Of a stretch of DNA of 64,000 nt, positions 55,159 through 62,973 are shown piece by piece. The stretch comes from Atopobacter sp. AH10 (GTDB lineage: Bacteria > Bacillota > Bacilli > Lactobacillales > Aerococcaceae). Location: NCBI RefSeq assembly GCF_003664595.1, contig NZ_QXPZ01000001.1, positions 1 to 64,000 on the forward strand, given 5' to 3'. The notes beneath the pieces were generated by a model that ran no database searches, was not told the origin of the DNA, and saw only the letters and a list, made by a program, of their open reading frames with translations. Each line of letters starts with the position of its first letter. Position 1 is the stretch's first letter. Made by a program: the position numbers and the translations under genes.

Positions 55159-55914
55159 TTATAGAATAGCTCCTGGATCTTCAGGAAGAATTTGTCCCCC
55201 ATCAATCACTAAATTTTGCCCCGTAATAAATTTAGCCTCTCTACTAGCAAAGAAACAAGCAGCCACACCAATATCTTCTGGCTCACCTAATTCATGAAGA
55301 GGTATGTTAGCTCTCATCCCATCCATATAGGCTTGCCCTTGCGCAATCAAGCCTTCAGTTTTTATATTGCCTGGTTGAACAGCATTGATCGTAATGCCAT
55401 ATTGAGCTAATTCCAAAGCAGCTGAATGAATAAAGCCTAATTGCCCAGCTTTACTTGCCGCATAATGAGCCCATCCTGGGTAGCCGGTGATTGGACCTGT
55501 AATAGAGCTAGTCACCACAATACGACCATAGCCTCTTTCTTTCATATAAGGCGCAACATATTTCACGCTGAAAAAAGTACTTTTTAAGTTCACATTCAAT
55601 ACTTTATCAAAGTCTTCTACCGTCATATCGCTAAGAGCTACTTGAGGAAAAATGCCTGCATTGGCACACAATATATCTATCTTGCCATATCGCTCGTTAA
55701 CAGTTTTGAAAAGATGCTTCATCTCTTCTTCCACTGTCACATCAACTGAAATAAAATCACCATCTACTTCTTCAGCCACTTTTTTGCCTTTATACTGGTC
55801 AAGGTCAGCAATCACCACTTTAGCTCCAGCTTGATTGAGGCAATTCACAATCCCTCTTCCTATACCATTCGCGCCACCTGTAACAATAGCAATTTGTCCT
55901 TTTAAATCAAACAT
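55159..55914 (-). CDS. Short-chain dehydrogenase/reductase (SDR)
   Basis: This is a classical SDR of 251 residues. The cofactor motif is TGGANGIG (12-19), DL after the second strand suggests an NAD(H) preference, NAG is near 87, the catalytic Ser is in TSSITG, and YAASK holds Tyr and Lys near 152-156. It resembles FabG or diacetyl/acetoin or sugar-alcohol reductases. No pathway genes flank it, so the substrate is open. It has its own promoter (56002-56030) and terminator. AGAGAGGTG precedes the ATG. Confidence 0.9.
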   Translation of the reverse strand: MFDLKGQIAIVTGGANGIGRGIVNCLNQAGAKVVIADLDQYKGKKVAEEVDGDFISVDVTVEEEMKHLFKTVNERYGKIDILCANAGIFPQVALSDMTVEDFDKVLNVNLKSTFFSVKYVAPYMKERGYGRIVVTSSITGPITGYPGWAHYAASKAGQLGFIHSAALELAQYGITINAVQPGNIKTEGLIAQGQAYMDGMRANIPLHELGEPEDIGVAACFFASREAKFITGQNLVIDGGQILPEDPGAIL

Positions 55915-56001
55915 GCTAACACCTCTCTAATATTTGATTTAGCCTGTCAGAGCTCAACAAGAATTTCTGATGCCTTTAGCTTCTTTTCTTCCTCTTCTAT
56001 T

Positions 56002-56030
56002 ATTATGGCACAAAAAAGTTACTTTGTGAA
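56002..56030 (-). promoter_or_regulatory. sigma-A promoter of the SDR gene
   Basis: TTCACA, 17 nt, CATAAT on the minus strand, about 90 bases upstream of the start. The -35 lies in AGTTCACAAAGTAAC, a possible operator for an unknown regulator. Confidence 0.6.
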
Positions 56031-56118
56031 CTAATGAACTTTATATAGACATAGAATTGTGGTCTTTTGTCAGATGAAGTATACTATCAGTATGTTTTTT
56101 GATAGATTCCCTCTTCTA

Positions 56119-56290
56119 CTGTCAACTAACTTTAGATTTTTCTAAAGATCCCCTTCATCTATCGACTAACTTAAGCATTTTTTGTAGTTTCCCTTTCTTT
56201 TATCGTCTAACTTGAGAATTTTCTGTAGTTTCCCTTTCTTTTATCGTCTAACTTGAGCATTTTTTGTAGTTTCCCTTTCTTCTATCCTCT
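56119..56290. repeat. Tandem repeat family A (41-bp unit)
   Basis: Units starting ATCG(A/T)CTAACTT at 56161, 56202 and 56243, with degenerate copies at about 56119 and 56284. The period is exactly 41 bp. Each unit reads CTAACTTGAGCATTTT then TGTAGTTTCCCTTTC. Non-coding, no spacers. Confidence 0.9.
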
Positions 56291-56450
56291 AAGTGTACAT
56301 ATTTCGATAGCTATTCTCTCCTAGTGTCAACAGCACATTTTTCGATAGCTGTTCTTTCCTAGTGTCAACAGCACATTTTTCGATAGCTATTCTCTCCTAG
56401 TGTCAACAGCACATTTTTTTCTATAGCTGTTCTTCCCTAGTGTAAGCAGC
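56291..56450. repeat. Tandem repeat family B (38-bp unit)
   Basis: Units start with AGTGT at 56292, 56323, 56361, 56399 and 56439. Each carries AGTGTCAACAGCACATTTTT and CGATAGCT(A/G)TTCT. The unit differs from family A but follows it directly. Non-coding. The remaining bases up to 56582 show no feature apart from the ribosome site of the next gene. Confidence 0.88.
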
Positions 56451-56582
56451 ACAATAATTTATTTCCTTCTATCCAGCAAAAGCCATTGACAAATTCAGTG
56501 CCAGACTTTAGTAGCCAGTCATTTCTAGCTAAGTATTTTTCTACAAGTAGCCAACACTATATCTAAAGAAAGAAGGTCTTCT

Positions 56583-56792
56583 ATGCTTTCCTACCTTATT
56601 CTCCTCCCTCTCCTAGCTCTACTGCCTCTTTTCCTTTCTCTCTACTATGTTGTTCAAATGGCTAAAGCAGAAAACGCCAAAGCTCAGCAAAGAATTGTTC
56701 AGCAATTCCGTCATTATTTAATCCTTGCAGCCATCTTTGAACTAATCATTTTCGGGATCTTTCTTGTATTGGTATTTTATAACAAGCGCTAA
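56583..56792 (+). CDS. Small two-helix membrane protein
   Basis: This is a 69-residue protein with two hydrophobic helices (about 3-25 and 46-65) and a short charged segment between them (MAKAENAKAQQRIVQQFRHY). AAGAAGG lies eight bases before the ATG, and a terminator follows at 56913-56959, which supports a real gene. No family recognised. It lies right after the tandem repeats and is convergent with the PTS IIA gene. Confidence 0.65.
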   Translation: MLSYLILLPLLALLPLFLSLYYVVQMAKAENAKAQQRIVQQFRHYLILAAIFELIIFGIFLVLVFYNKR

Positions 56793-56912
56793 TCTTCTCA
56801 AGATCCCTTTCTCTATAGCTTCCTTTTCTCGTCCTAACTTTTACATAAAGAGTCCTCTATACTTAAGGGACGAGACTGATAGCTTTCTTGGCTCCTTTTA
56901 AACTTTTCCATG

Positions 56913-56959
56913 AAAAAGAAACCCCAAATCCATCTGCTGGATCTCGGGTTTCTTTTTAT
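56913..56959. terminator. Bidirectional terminator between small membrane protein and PTS IIA
   Basis: AAAAAGAAACCC pairs with GGGTTTCTTTTT, with an inner ATCCA/TGGAT helix. T-runs on both strands serve the two convergent genes. Confidence 0.88.
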
Positions 56960-56999
56960 AGCTATCTTTATAAAGTAGGACTTGCTAGACTTATTGCTC

Positions 57000-57404
57000 C
57001 TACTCATCTTCGTCATCATCTACATTGGAAATCACTTCATTGACATAGGCGACATTATTAGTAGCTGCCTTGATATAATCTTTTTCTTCCCCAATGAGCT
57101 CAGCATTAATGAAACCAATAACCATTGGCATGTTCATACCCGCATAAAGAGGAATATTTTTACCTTCTAAAATCAAGCGAGAAACCACATTGCAAGGGGT
57201 TCCACCCATCAAGTCCGCAAAAACAACATAATCGTCCAAATCTTTGGTCACATCTTCAAATTTCTTACGGAAATCATCTTGACCTTCTGAAGGAAGTAAA
57301 GCCACGGTATAAATATTGTCTTGTGGCCCCATAATCATTTCAGTGCTTTCTTTCAAACCTTCGCAAAAACGACCGTGGCTGATTAAAACGAGAGAACGAC
57401 TCAT
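57000..57404 (-). CDS. Mannose-family PTS EIIA of the bgaC locus
   Basis: This is a cytosolic IIA phosphocarrier of 134 residues, with active His10 in LVLISHGRFCEG and FADLMGGTPCNVVSRLIL near 61-78, ending in an acidic tail. It is the last gene of the bgaC-IIB-IIC-IID-IIA set and is separated from IID by 227 bases with a terminator-like hairpin (57587-57617), so it may be expressed partly from its own promoter. In pneumococcus the equivalent gene follows IID in the gad/bgaC operon. Confidence 0.92.
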   Translation of the reverse strand: MSRSLVLISHGRFCEGLKESTEMIMGPQDNIYTVALLPSEGQDDFRKKFEDVTKDLDDYVVFADLMGGTPCNVVSRLILEGKNIPLYAGMNMPMVIGFINAELIGEEKDYIKAATNNVAYVNEVISNVDDDEDE

Positions 57405-57586
57405 ATTATTTCCTCTTTTCTATCTTTTATAATCGACTAATGCTTATTTTTTTGAAATCCTGTATACATTAGACGGGCGGTTAATATTTCCGCTCTTTTA
57501 TTTTACCATTTTTTAAGCCCATAGCTTCTCCAATTATTTTTAAAATCTGTCAGTTTTCCCCCAAGACTTACTATAACTAAGATAAA

Positions 57587-57617
57587 GAAAGGGAGGAACT
57601 CCTATTCCCCCCTTTTC
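57587..57617 (-). terminator. Terminator-like hairpin between IID and IIA
   Basis: AAGGGGGG and CCTCCCTT pair around AGGAGTTCCT on the minus strand, followed by TCTTTATC. It is imperfect, so it probably gives partial read-through. Confidence 0.5.
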
Positions 57618-57631
57618 TCCAATTTCAAAGC

Positions 57632-58465
57632 TTATTTACTAATAATGCCCAAGCCACCTAAAACGATACATACGATCAAAACAATAAAGATAGCTTTTGT
57701 TGAAGTCATGTTCTTCTTCCCAAGCAACCAGTAGATAGAAGCTACAATAGCTGCAGGTAAAAGGCGAGGCATAATCATATCCAGATAGTTTTGGAAGTCA
57801 ATGGTGACATCCCCAATCTTTGGAGTGAAGGCAAAGTGCACATTAACCATCGTTGCAACCAAAGCCCCAACCATGAATACCCCTAACAAAGTAGCCGCAT
57901 CGGTAATCGCATGCAAGCGGTCTTGCATATTGGTCACCAAATCTACCCCTTCATGGTAGGCATATTCTAGTTGTTTCCAACGAAAGGCCATTACAGCGAT
58001 TTGAGCGGCAATCCACAAGAAAATACCGAATGGGTTCCCTTGTGTAGCCATATTAGCAGCAATGGCACCAAAAATAGCAGGAATCAAGGCTGCAAAGATA
58101 CAGTCCCCAATAGCGGCGAAAGGCCCCATCAAACCAGCTTTTAAACCAGCGACAGTTTCTTTACCAGATATCCCCTTATCTTCTTCAATAGCTAAGTCAA
58201 TCCCTGTCACAAGAGTATTGAAGAAGTTGGAAGTATTGAAGAATTGTGTATGGGTCTTCATCATTTCCTTCAATTCAGGTGTGCCATCCCCATAAATTTT
58301 ACGCAATTGTGGCAAAATCGTGTAGAGATAACCAGAAGCTTGCATCCGTTCATAGTTCCAACCTAATTGGAAGCCGAACAAACTTCTGCGGTTAATTTGC
58401 TTAAAGTCTTCTTTAGTGAGTTTATAACCAGTTGTTGGTCTAGTATTAGGATTAGAGTTCATCAT
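57632..58465 (-). CDS. Mannose-family PTS EIID of the bgaC locus
   Basis: This is the IID membrane subunit, 277 residues. Its family core is RRSLFGFQLGWNYERMQASGYLYTILPQL, FFNTSNFFNTLVTGIDLAIEE and LKAGLMGPFAAIGDCIFAALIPAIFG. The start 58465 (first of two ATG) has GGAG nine bases upstream and overlaps the IIC stop by 14 bases, showing translational coupling. An open frame upstream lies within IIC and is ignored. It forms the translocator with IIC. Confidence 0.92.
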   Translation of the reverse strand: MMNSNPNTRPTTGYKLTKEDFKQINRRSLFGFQLGWNYERMQASGYLYTILPQLRKIYGDGTPELKEMMKTHTQFFNTSNFFNTLVTGIDLAIEEDKGISGKETVAGLKAGLMGPFAAIGDCIFAALIPAIFGAIAANMATQGNPFGIFLWIAAQIAVMAFRWKQLEYAYHEGVDLVTNMQDRLHAITDAATLLGVFMVGALVATMVNVHFAFTPKIGDVTIDFQNYLDMIMPRLLPAAIVASIYWLLGKKNMTSTKAIFIVLIVCIVLGGLGIISK

Positions 58466-59348
58466 CTTCAATCTCTCCTTCCTCAGAGACTTGAGCTTGA
58501 CTTGGCTTAAATGCCGCAGCTTGTTTGTTTTCAATAGATCTCTTATAGCTAATAAAGGCTAAAGCAAAACCTAGCAAAGTCACCCCAAGCATTGGCATAC
58601 CATTAAAGACATGATGGAAATCCTTAGCAACAGAAGCGACACCAGAACCAAGCACTTGAATATTTCCGAATACAGTTGTGAGCAAAGCTGTTAGGGTAAA
58701 GCCTAGAATTAAATATGGCAAGTGTTTTTTGACTGGTAAATAACGTAGTAAAATAGCAAACCCAACAGCTGGTAAAGTAGCCCCAGCAACCGTTAATCCA
58801 TTCCCTAACCAAGCTAACGGTCCATTCAAAACATCTACAATTTTTTGAACGAATGGTCCACCAATAGCAAGGGCTAAGAATACAGGAATTAAACGTGACA
58901 AGCTCCATGGTAAAGCCCCTAGCAAGAAATTGCGTTCAATAGCCTTGTATTCAAAGTTTTCAACATTTTTATCAATTTTGTGAGCAAAATACGTATTAGC
59001 AAAACGAGCCAAGATATCCAATTGAATCATCAAGGCAGCTACTGGAACGGCAATGGCAGCAATGGCTTGTTGTGGATCCATGCCTGTCGCTACTGCAAAG
59101 GCCGTAGCGAGTACTGTACCAGAGTTGGCATCAATACGGGAAGCACCACCAAATGTCCCAACCCCTAAAACGGTTAATTGCATGCTACCGCCAATAAAAA
59201 GTCCTGTTTTGACATCGCCCATTACCAAACCCGCAAACAAACCAGCAAAGACTGGAGCGCTAAGTGAGGAGTAAATTTGTAATTCATCTAAAATTTGATA
59301 GCCGGCGTATAAAGAAAGTAATAAGATCTGCCACCATTGAATACTCAT
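58452..59348 (-). CDS. Mannose-family PTS EIIC of the bgaC locus
   Basis: This is the IIC membrane subunit, 298 residues, starting MSIQWWQILLLSLYAGYQILDEL and containing PVFAGLFAGLVMGDVKTGLFIGGSMQL near 32-58, with multiple helices and an acidic C-terminus. It lies between IIB (16-base gap) and IID (overlap). It differs clearly from the IIC at 33062-33907, so the two PTS operons are not recent duplicates. Confidence 0.93.
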   Translation of the reverse strand: MSIQWWQILLLSLYAGYQILDELQIYSSLSAPVFAGLFAGLVMGDVKTGLFIGGSMQLTVLGVGTFGGASRIDANSGTVLATAFAVATGMDPQQAIAAIAVPVAALMIQLDILARFANTYFAHKIDKNVENFEYKAIERNFLLGALPWSLSRLIPVFLALAIGGPFVQKIVDVLNGPLAWLGNGLTVAGATLPAVGFAILLRYLPVKKHLPYLILGFTLTALLTTVFGNIQVLGSGVASVAKDFHHVFNGMPMLGVTLLGFALAFISYKRSIENKQAAAFKPSQAQVSEEGEIEDDEL

Positions 59349-59364
59349 GATTCCATCCTCCTAT

Positions 59365-59844
59365 CTATTTTTCTAATAAAGTCCATAAATCTTTAATATC
59401 GTCACTTGGAACCATTTGTGCTGTTAATTTAACACCCTTGTCCCGTAATTTTTGGAAAGTTTCAACATCTTCAGGTAAAACATTGATCGATTGAGAAATA
59501 TGCTTTGTTTGATCTGTTTGAGACATATTACCCACATTGATCGTGTCTATAGGAACGCCTTTTTCTACTAATTCATACAATACTTGTGGGCGCTTAGCAA
59601 TAATGAGTAATCGTTGAGAGTCATATTTGCCCGCTAAAATATTCGTTGCAGCTTTTTCCACTGGCAGGACAGACAATTTAACCCCAGCTGGAGTAGCGAG
59701 TTTCAAACCGGATTTTTCTACAGCGGATTCTGCTACTTGGTTATCCACCACCATGATGCGGCTAATTTCTAATTTTGTTGTCCACAAGTTTGCCACTTGT
59801 CCATGAATCAATCGTCCATCGATACGTACACCAATAATAGCCAT
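59365..59844 (-). CDS. Mannose-family PTS EIIB of the bgaC locus
   Basis: This is a IIB phosphocarrier of 159 residues with phosphorylated His15 in GVRIDGRLIHGQVANLW. It is four bases from the bgaC stop codon, so it is tightly coupled to the galactosidase. It resembles GadV/AgaB-type subunits known beside bgaC in streptococci. Confidence 0.94.
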   Translation of the reverse strand: MAIIGVRIDGRLIHGQVANLWTTKLEISRIMVVDNQVAESAVEKSGLKLATPAGVKLSVLPVEKAATNILAGKYDSQRLLIIAKRPQVLYELVEKGVPIDTINVGNMSQTDQTKHISQSINVLPEDVETFQKLRDKGVKLTAQMVPSDDIKDLWTLLEK

Positions 59845-59848
59845 AAAA

Positions 59849-61630
59849 TCATTCTCCTTTATGCATGTCTTTTAATAAGGGCTTGTCTAAAAATCTTAAG
59901 ACATCTGAAGCAATTCCCTCTGTCTCACATATAACGATCGCATTTCTCCCTTCTTTCAAAAATCCTTTAGCAACATACAGGGACAAGGTCGGCCCTAGTT
60001 GGCAAAAACGTCCAATATTGATGCCATTCACCCAAACAAATCCCTTTCCAAATTCTGATAGGTCAAGATAGGCATCAGCTACTTCTTCAAGATCTCCTTC
60101 GAAACGATAAAAAGCAGGCTGACCAACTGTCCATTCGCCATCAAAATCAATCTGAGAATCATCAGTAAAGGGTAGTTTATATTGTTGCCAATTTTGCAAG
60201 AAGTGCAAGTCTAACATCACTCCTTGTCTGAGCCCTTTTCGCTGAGTATCTGCTAAAAGTTTAGCTCCATAATTGACCCGTCCCATATTTTCAATGAGGA
60301 CATCTAATTGGTTCTCTTCCTGAATAAGATCCAATACAATTTCTTGGCCAATTTCTTCCTGATACTGTGTAGCGACTTTCTTGCCATTAAGAAAGACTTG
60401 GGCTCGATCTCTTCCGTCGATCAAGCGTAATTTTTCTTGATCAGCGTCCTTTTGAAAATGAGTTCTATAGAGATGATAACCATAGCCTTGTCCTAACTCT
60501 TCCATCGTTTTGGGATAAAGGCAATGAATCGGTTGAGAAATCTTGTCTAATGTAGAAAAGAGATTAACTTTGCCAGTTAAAGACCATGTCCTAGGCGATA
60601 GGCAAGTTTTCACCCGTGGCTCCATAGTAGGATATTCAGGAAAGTCTTTCTTCATCATCTCCTGCAAAGCATAGTAGCTGGCCGTTGGATTACCTTGTTC
60701 GTCCAATGGTGCCCCATAATCATAGGAAGTCACTTGTGGTAAATCGTGATTCCCTCGAGCTGAACAACCATTCATAAAAGCAAAGTTTGTCCCTCCATGA
60801 AACATATAGAGATTAATCGAACCAAGGCTAATAGCTTCTCGCACGGCATCCACCAATTCATGTTTATCTCTTGTGACAAGTGGTTCATTCCATCGATTAA
60901 ACCAGCCATCCCAAAATTCCATGCACATCAAAGGCCACTTTTTCCCATGTTCTTCTAAATAATTTCTCAGCTCTCTAAAATTCTCAGCTGCCCTAGAGCC
61001 AAAGTTTCCAGTAGCAAGAATATTATCCTCCACTAAGCTACCCGCTCTTAGACAAGCTTTCCAGGGGCCATCTGATGTGACAAAGGGCATCGTCAATCCC
61101 TTATCCCTCATCATTTGACTTAAAAGGCGGAGATATTTTTTATCTTCCCCATAGGATCCATACTCATTTTCCACTTGAAAGAGGAGAATATTGCCTCCAT
61201 GGTCTAGCTGATGTTTTACTAAACGTGGAAGTAGCTCATCATAATAAGCAGAAACATGAGCTAGATACTTGGGATCAGAAGAACGAATGTGACAATCTTC
61301 TTGTAATAACCAAGCTGGAAAGCCACCAAATTCCCATTCTGCACAAATATAAGGCGAAGGTCTTACAATGGCATAAAGCCCCATATCTTTTGCTAGACTT
61401 AGAAACGCCGGCAGATCTAAAGCTCCTTCAAAATCAAAGTGCCCTTTTTCTGCTTCATGAAGATTCCATGGCACATAAGTCTCCACACAGTTAAAGCCAA
61501 GTGCCTTCAAATTATACAGAGAATGCTGCCAATCATCTCTCGGCACTCGAAAATAATGAATAGCTCCAGAGAGAATCTTAAAAGCTTTTCCATTCATAAG
61601 AAAATCTTCTCGGATTTCAAATTTATCCAC
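59849..61630 (-). CDS. bgaC: Cytosolic beta-galactosidase BgaC (GH35)
   Basis: This is a GH35 exo-beta-galactosidase of about 593 residues. The acid/base Glu lies in QVENEYGSYG (near 156) and the nucleophile Glu in LMCMEFWDGWF (near 238). C-terminal beta-sandwich domains follow. There is no signal peptide. Pneumococcal BgaC prefers Gal-beta-1,3-GlcNAc; the same specificity is likely but not proven here. The start GTG 61630 is chosen for GGAGG seven bases upstream. First gene of the operon with IIB-IIC-IID-IIA, so a PTS-imported galactoside is probably its substrate. A cre overlaps the leader. Confidence 0.94.
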   Translation of the reverse strand: MDKFEIREDFLMNGKAFKILSGAIHYFRVPRDDWQHSLYNLKALGFNCVETYVPWNLHEAEKGHFDFEGALDLPAFLSLAKDMGLYAIVRPSPYICAEWEFGGFPAWLLQEDCHIRSSDPKYLAHVSAYYDELLPRLVKHQLDHGGNILLFQVENEYGSYGEDKKYLRLLSQMMRDKGLTMPFVTSDGPWKACLRAGSLVEDNILATGNFGSRAAENFRELRNYLEEHGKKWPLMCMEFWDGWFNRWNEPLVTRDKHELVDAVREAISLGSINLYMFHGGTNFAFMNGCSARGNHDLPQVTSYDYGAPLDEQGNPTASYYALQEMMKKDFPEYPTMEPRVKTCLSPRTWSLTGKVNLFSTLDKISQPIHCLYPKTMEELGQGYGYHLYRTHFQKDADQEKLRLIDGRDRAQVFLNGKKVATQYQEEIGQEIVLDLIQEENQLDVLIENMGRVNYGAKLLADTQRKGLRQGVMLDLHFLQNWQQYKLPFTDDSQIDFDGEWTVGQPAFYRFEGDLEEVADAYLDLSEFGKGFVWVNGINIGRFCQLGPTLSLYVAKGFLKEGRNAIVICETEGIASDVLRFLDKPLLKDMHKGE

Positions 61631-61643
61631 TATCACCCCTCCT

Positions 61644-61658
61644 TGTAAACCGCTTTCA
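61644..61658 (-). promoter_or_regulatory. cre site in the bgaC leader
   Basis: TGAAAGCGGTTTACA on the minus strand fits the CcpA consensus. It lies just upstream of the bgaC ribosome site. Confidence 0.72.
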
Positions 61659-61668
61659 TTATATTAAT

Positions 61669-61697
61669 ATATTAAGTTGTTTTTTTTGACAAGTCAA
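61669..61697 (-). promoter_or_regulatory. bgaC promoter overlapped by a palindrome
   Basis: TTGACT, 17 nt, TAATAT on the minus strand. The -35 overlaps the perfect palindrome TTGACAAGTCAA (61686-61697), a candidate operator for the divergent GntR regulator. Bases 61698-62023 hold a possible TAGAAT -10 (61732) for gntR and GACTAGAC (61738-61746), but nothing decisive. Confidence 0.6.
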
Positions 61698-62023
61698 GGA
61701 TTTTTTAGCAGGTAAAATATGCTAGAATAGGACTAGACGGGACAAGAGGCAAAGAAATTACAAGCCACAAAAACAGGAAAAATACCTATTGATGTCCACT
61801 TATTTAGTATATCAAACCTTGTGAAATATTCCTAGATCAAAAAAGCAAGAGCCATTAAAGAAGCTTGATTTTATTGATATTTAAAGCTTTTTCCCAACTT
61901 TTAAATTTATTTTTTATCAAGTCCTTTGTTCGATTATACGCAAGCCATAATGAAGTAAACTTTTTTACAAAAAAACGCGAATATAAACTATTTTAAGCAA
62001 CCATAGGAAAAGAGAGTCAAATA

Positions 62024-62722
62024 ATGCGATTACCAAAATACCAAATTATCAGAAACAAGCTCAAAAGTGAGATTATATCGGGAAAATTTGAGAGTGGAGA
62101 CCGGTTCTACACTGAGGCTGAGCTAGTTCACCTCTACCAAGTGAGCTCCATTACGGTCATTCGAGCTCTAAACGAATTGGTTCAAGAAGGTTATCTCGTC
62201 CGCTATCAAGGGAAAGGTACTTTTATTTCTCGCTCAAGGAAAGGACGCCTTGTCGAGTTTTCGGATCTTGAAGTTTACCCCCTTGAAAAAGAAAAAGTAA
62301 CCGTTCTGTCTATTGACAAGGGAGACGACCCAAAAATCCTCCAATTATTAGAATTAACAGCTAAAGATCACTACTACTGCATCCGTCGTATTCGGTCAGT
62401 GAATGGCACTCCTTTCATTTACCACAAGACCTACCTCAACAGTCATTTGGTCAATACCAATCTTCCAAAAAATGCTTACTCATCTATTTACAATCGGATC
62501 AAAGTTGACTTCGGCATCCATATGTCTGAAGAACCTTACGAGGAAACTAATGAAATTCTTTACCCTGCACCTAAAGAAGTCGCTACTCTTTTAGACCTCC
62601 CCTCAAATGACCCTATTGTTAAACAAGTCAAACTCACCCGTTCATCCTTTAATGACAAACCCCTTGAATATATCATCACCCATAAACGTTGGGATTATTA
62701 CAAATTCAAAGTAAAAGGCTAG
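62024..62722 (+). CDS. GntR/HutC-family regulator with UTRA domain
   Basis: This is a 232-residue regulator. The winged helix-turn-helix (1-70; AELVHLYQVSSITVIRALNELVQEGYL) has the GntR pattern; the UTRA ligand domain (about 85-225) senses a sugar phosphate in related proteins. AAGAGAG precedes the ATG. It is divergent from bgaC-PTS, as in streptococci, so it most likely controls that operon in response to the imported sugar. Own terminator at 62713-62747. Confidence 0.92.
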   Translation: MRLPKYQIIRNKLKSEIISGKFESGDRFYTEAELVHLYQVSSITVIRALNELVQEGYLVRYQGKGTFISRSRKGRLVEFSDLEVYPLEKEKVTVLSIDKGDDPKILQLLELTAKDHYYCIRRIRSVNGTPFIYHKTYLNSHLVNTNLPKNAYSSIYNRIKVDFGIHMSEEPYEETNEILYPAPKEVATLLDLPSNDPIVKQVKLTRSSFNDKPLEYIITHKRWDYYKFKVKG

Positions 62723-62747
62723 GTTCAGCTTGAACCTAGCCTTTTTT
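62713..62747 (+). terminator. Terminator of gntR
   Basis: The 15-bp stem with a 3-nt loop overlaps the stop codon (AAAAGGCTAGGTTCA / TGAACCTAGCCTTTT) and runs into TTTTTT. Confidence 0.93.
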
Positions 62748-62749
62748 CG

Positions 62750-62805
62750 TCTCTATACTTTTTGGGCTCTATACTTTTTGTTGTTGGTGAATTTGACAAA
62801 GTGCC
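62750..62805. repeat. IS-end scar: fused left and right ends of the ISL3 element
   Basis: The 41-bp core 62765-62805 joins an IS left end (GGCTCTATACTTTTTG...GTTGGTGAA) directly to a right end (TTTGACAAAGTGCC). A second partial left end (CTCTATACTTTTTG) is repeated just before it at 62751-62764. There is no internal sequence and no matching 8-bp flanks. It is a remnant of deletion or of end-to-end joined IS copies. Confidence 0.85.
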
Positions 62806-62973
62806 AAAAAAGCCAAAGATTAGTGACTAAAGCTTTCCTAATCCCTGGCTTTCCCTATATAACTTATTTATCTCTAGCTTACACTTGCCGTTTAAGTATC
62901 CAAGACACTTTAAACCACACAAGATATGTAGCCCAGATTTCCATTAACATCTTCTTAAATGCTTCTAACCATA

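Noticed and set aside
54996-55205. 69-codon minus-strand frame after the SDR gene
   Set aside because: It overlaps the SDR 3' end in another frame and runs through its terminator hairpin.
56119-56450. CRISPR array
   Set aside because: The repeats are contiguous and the apparent spacers are themselves repeated. No cas genes lie nearby.
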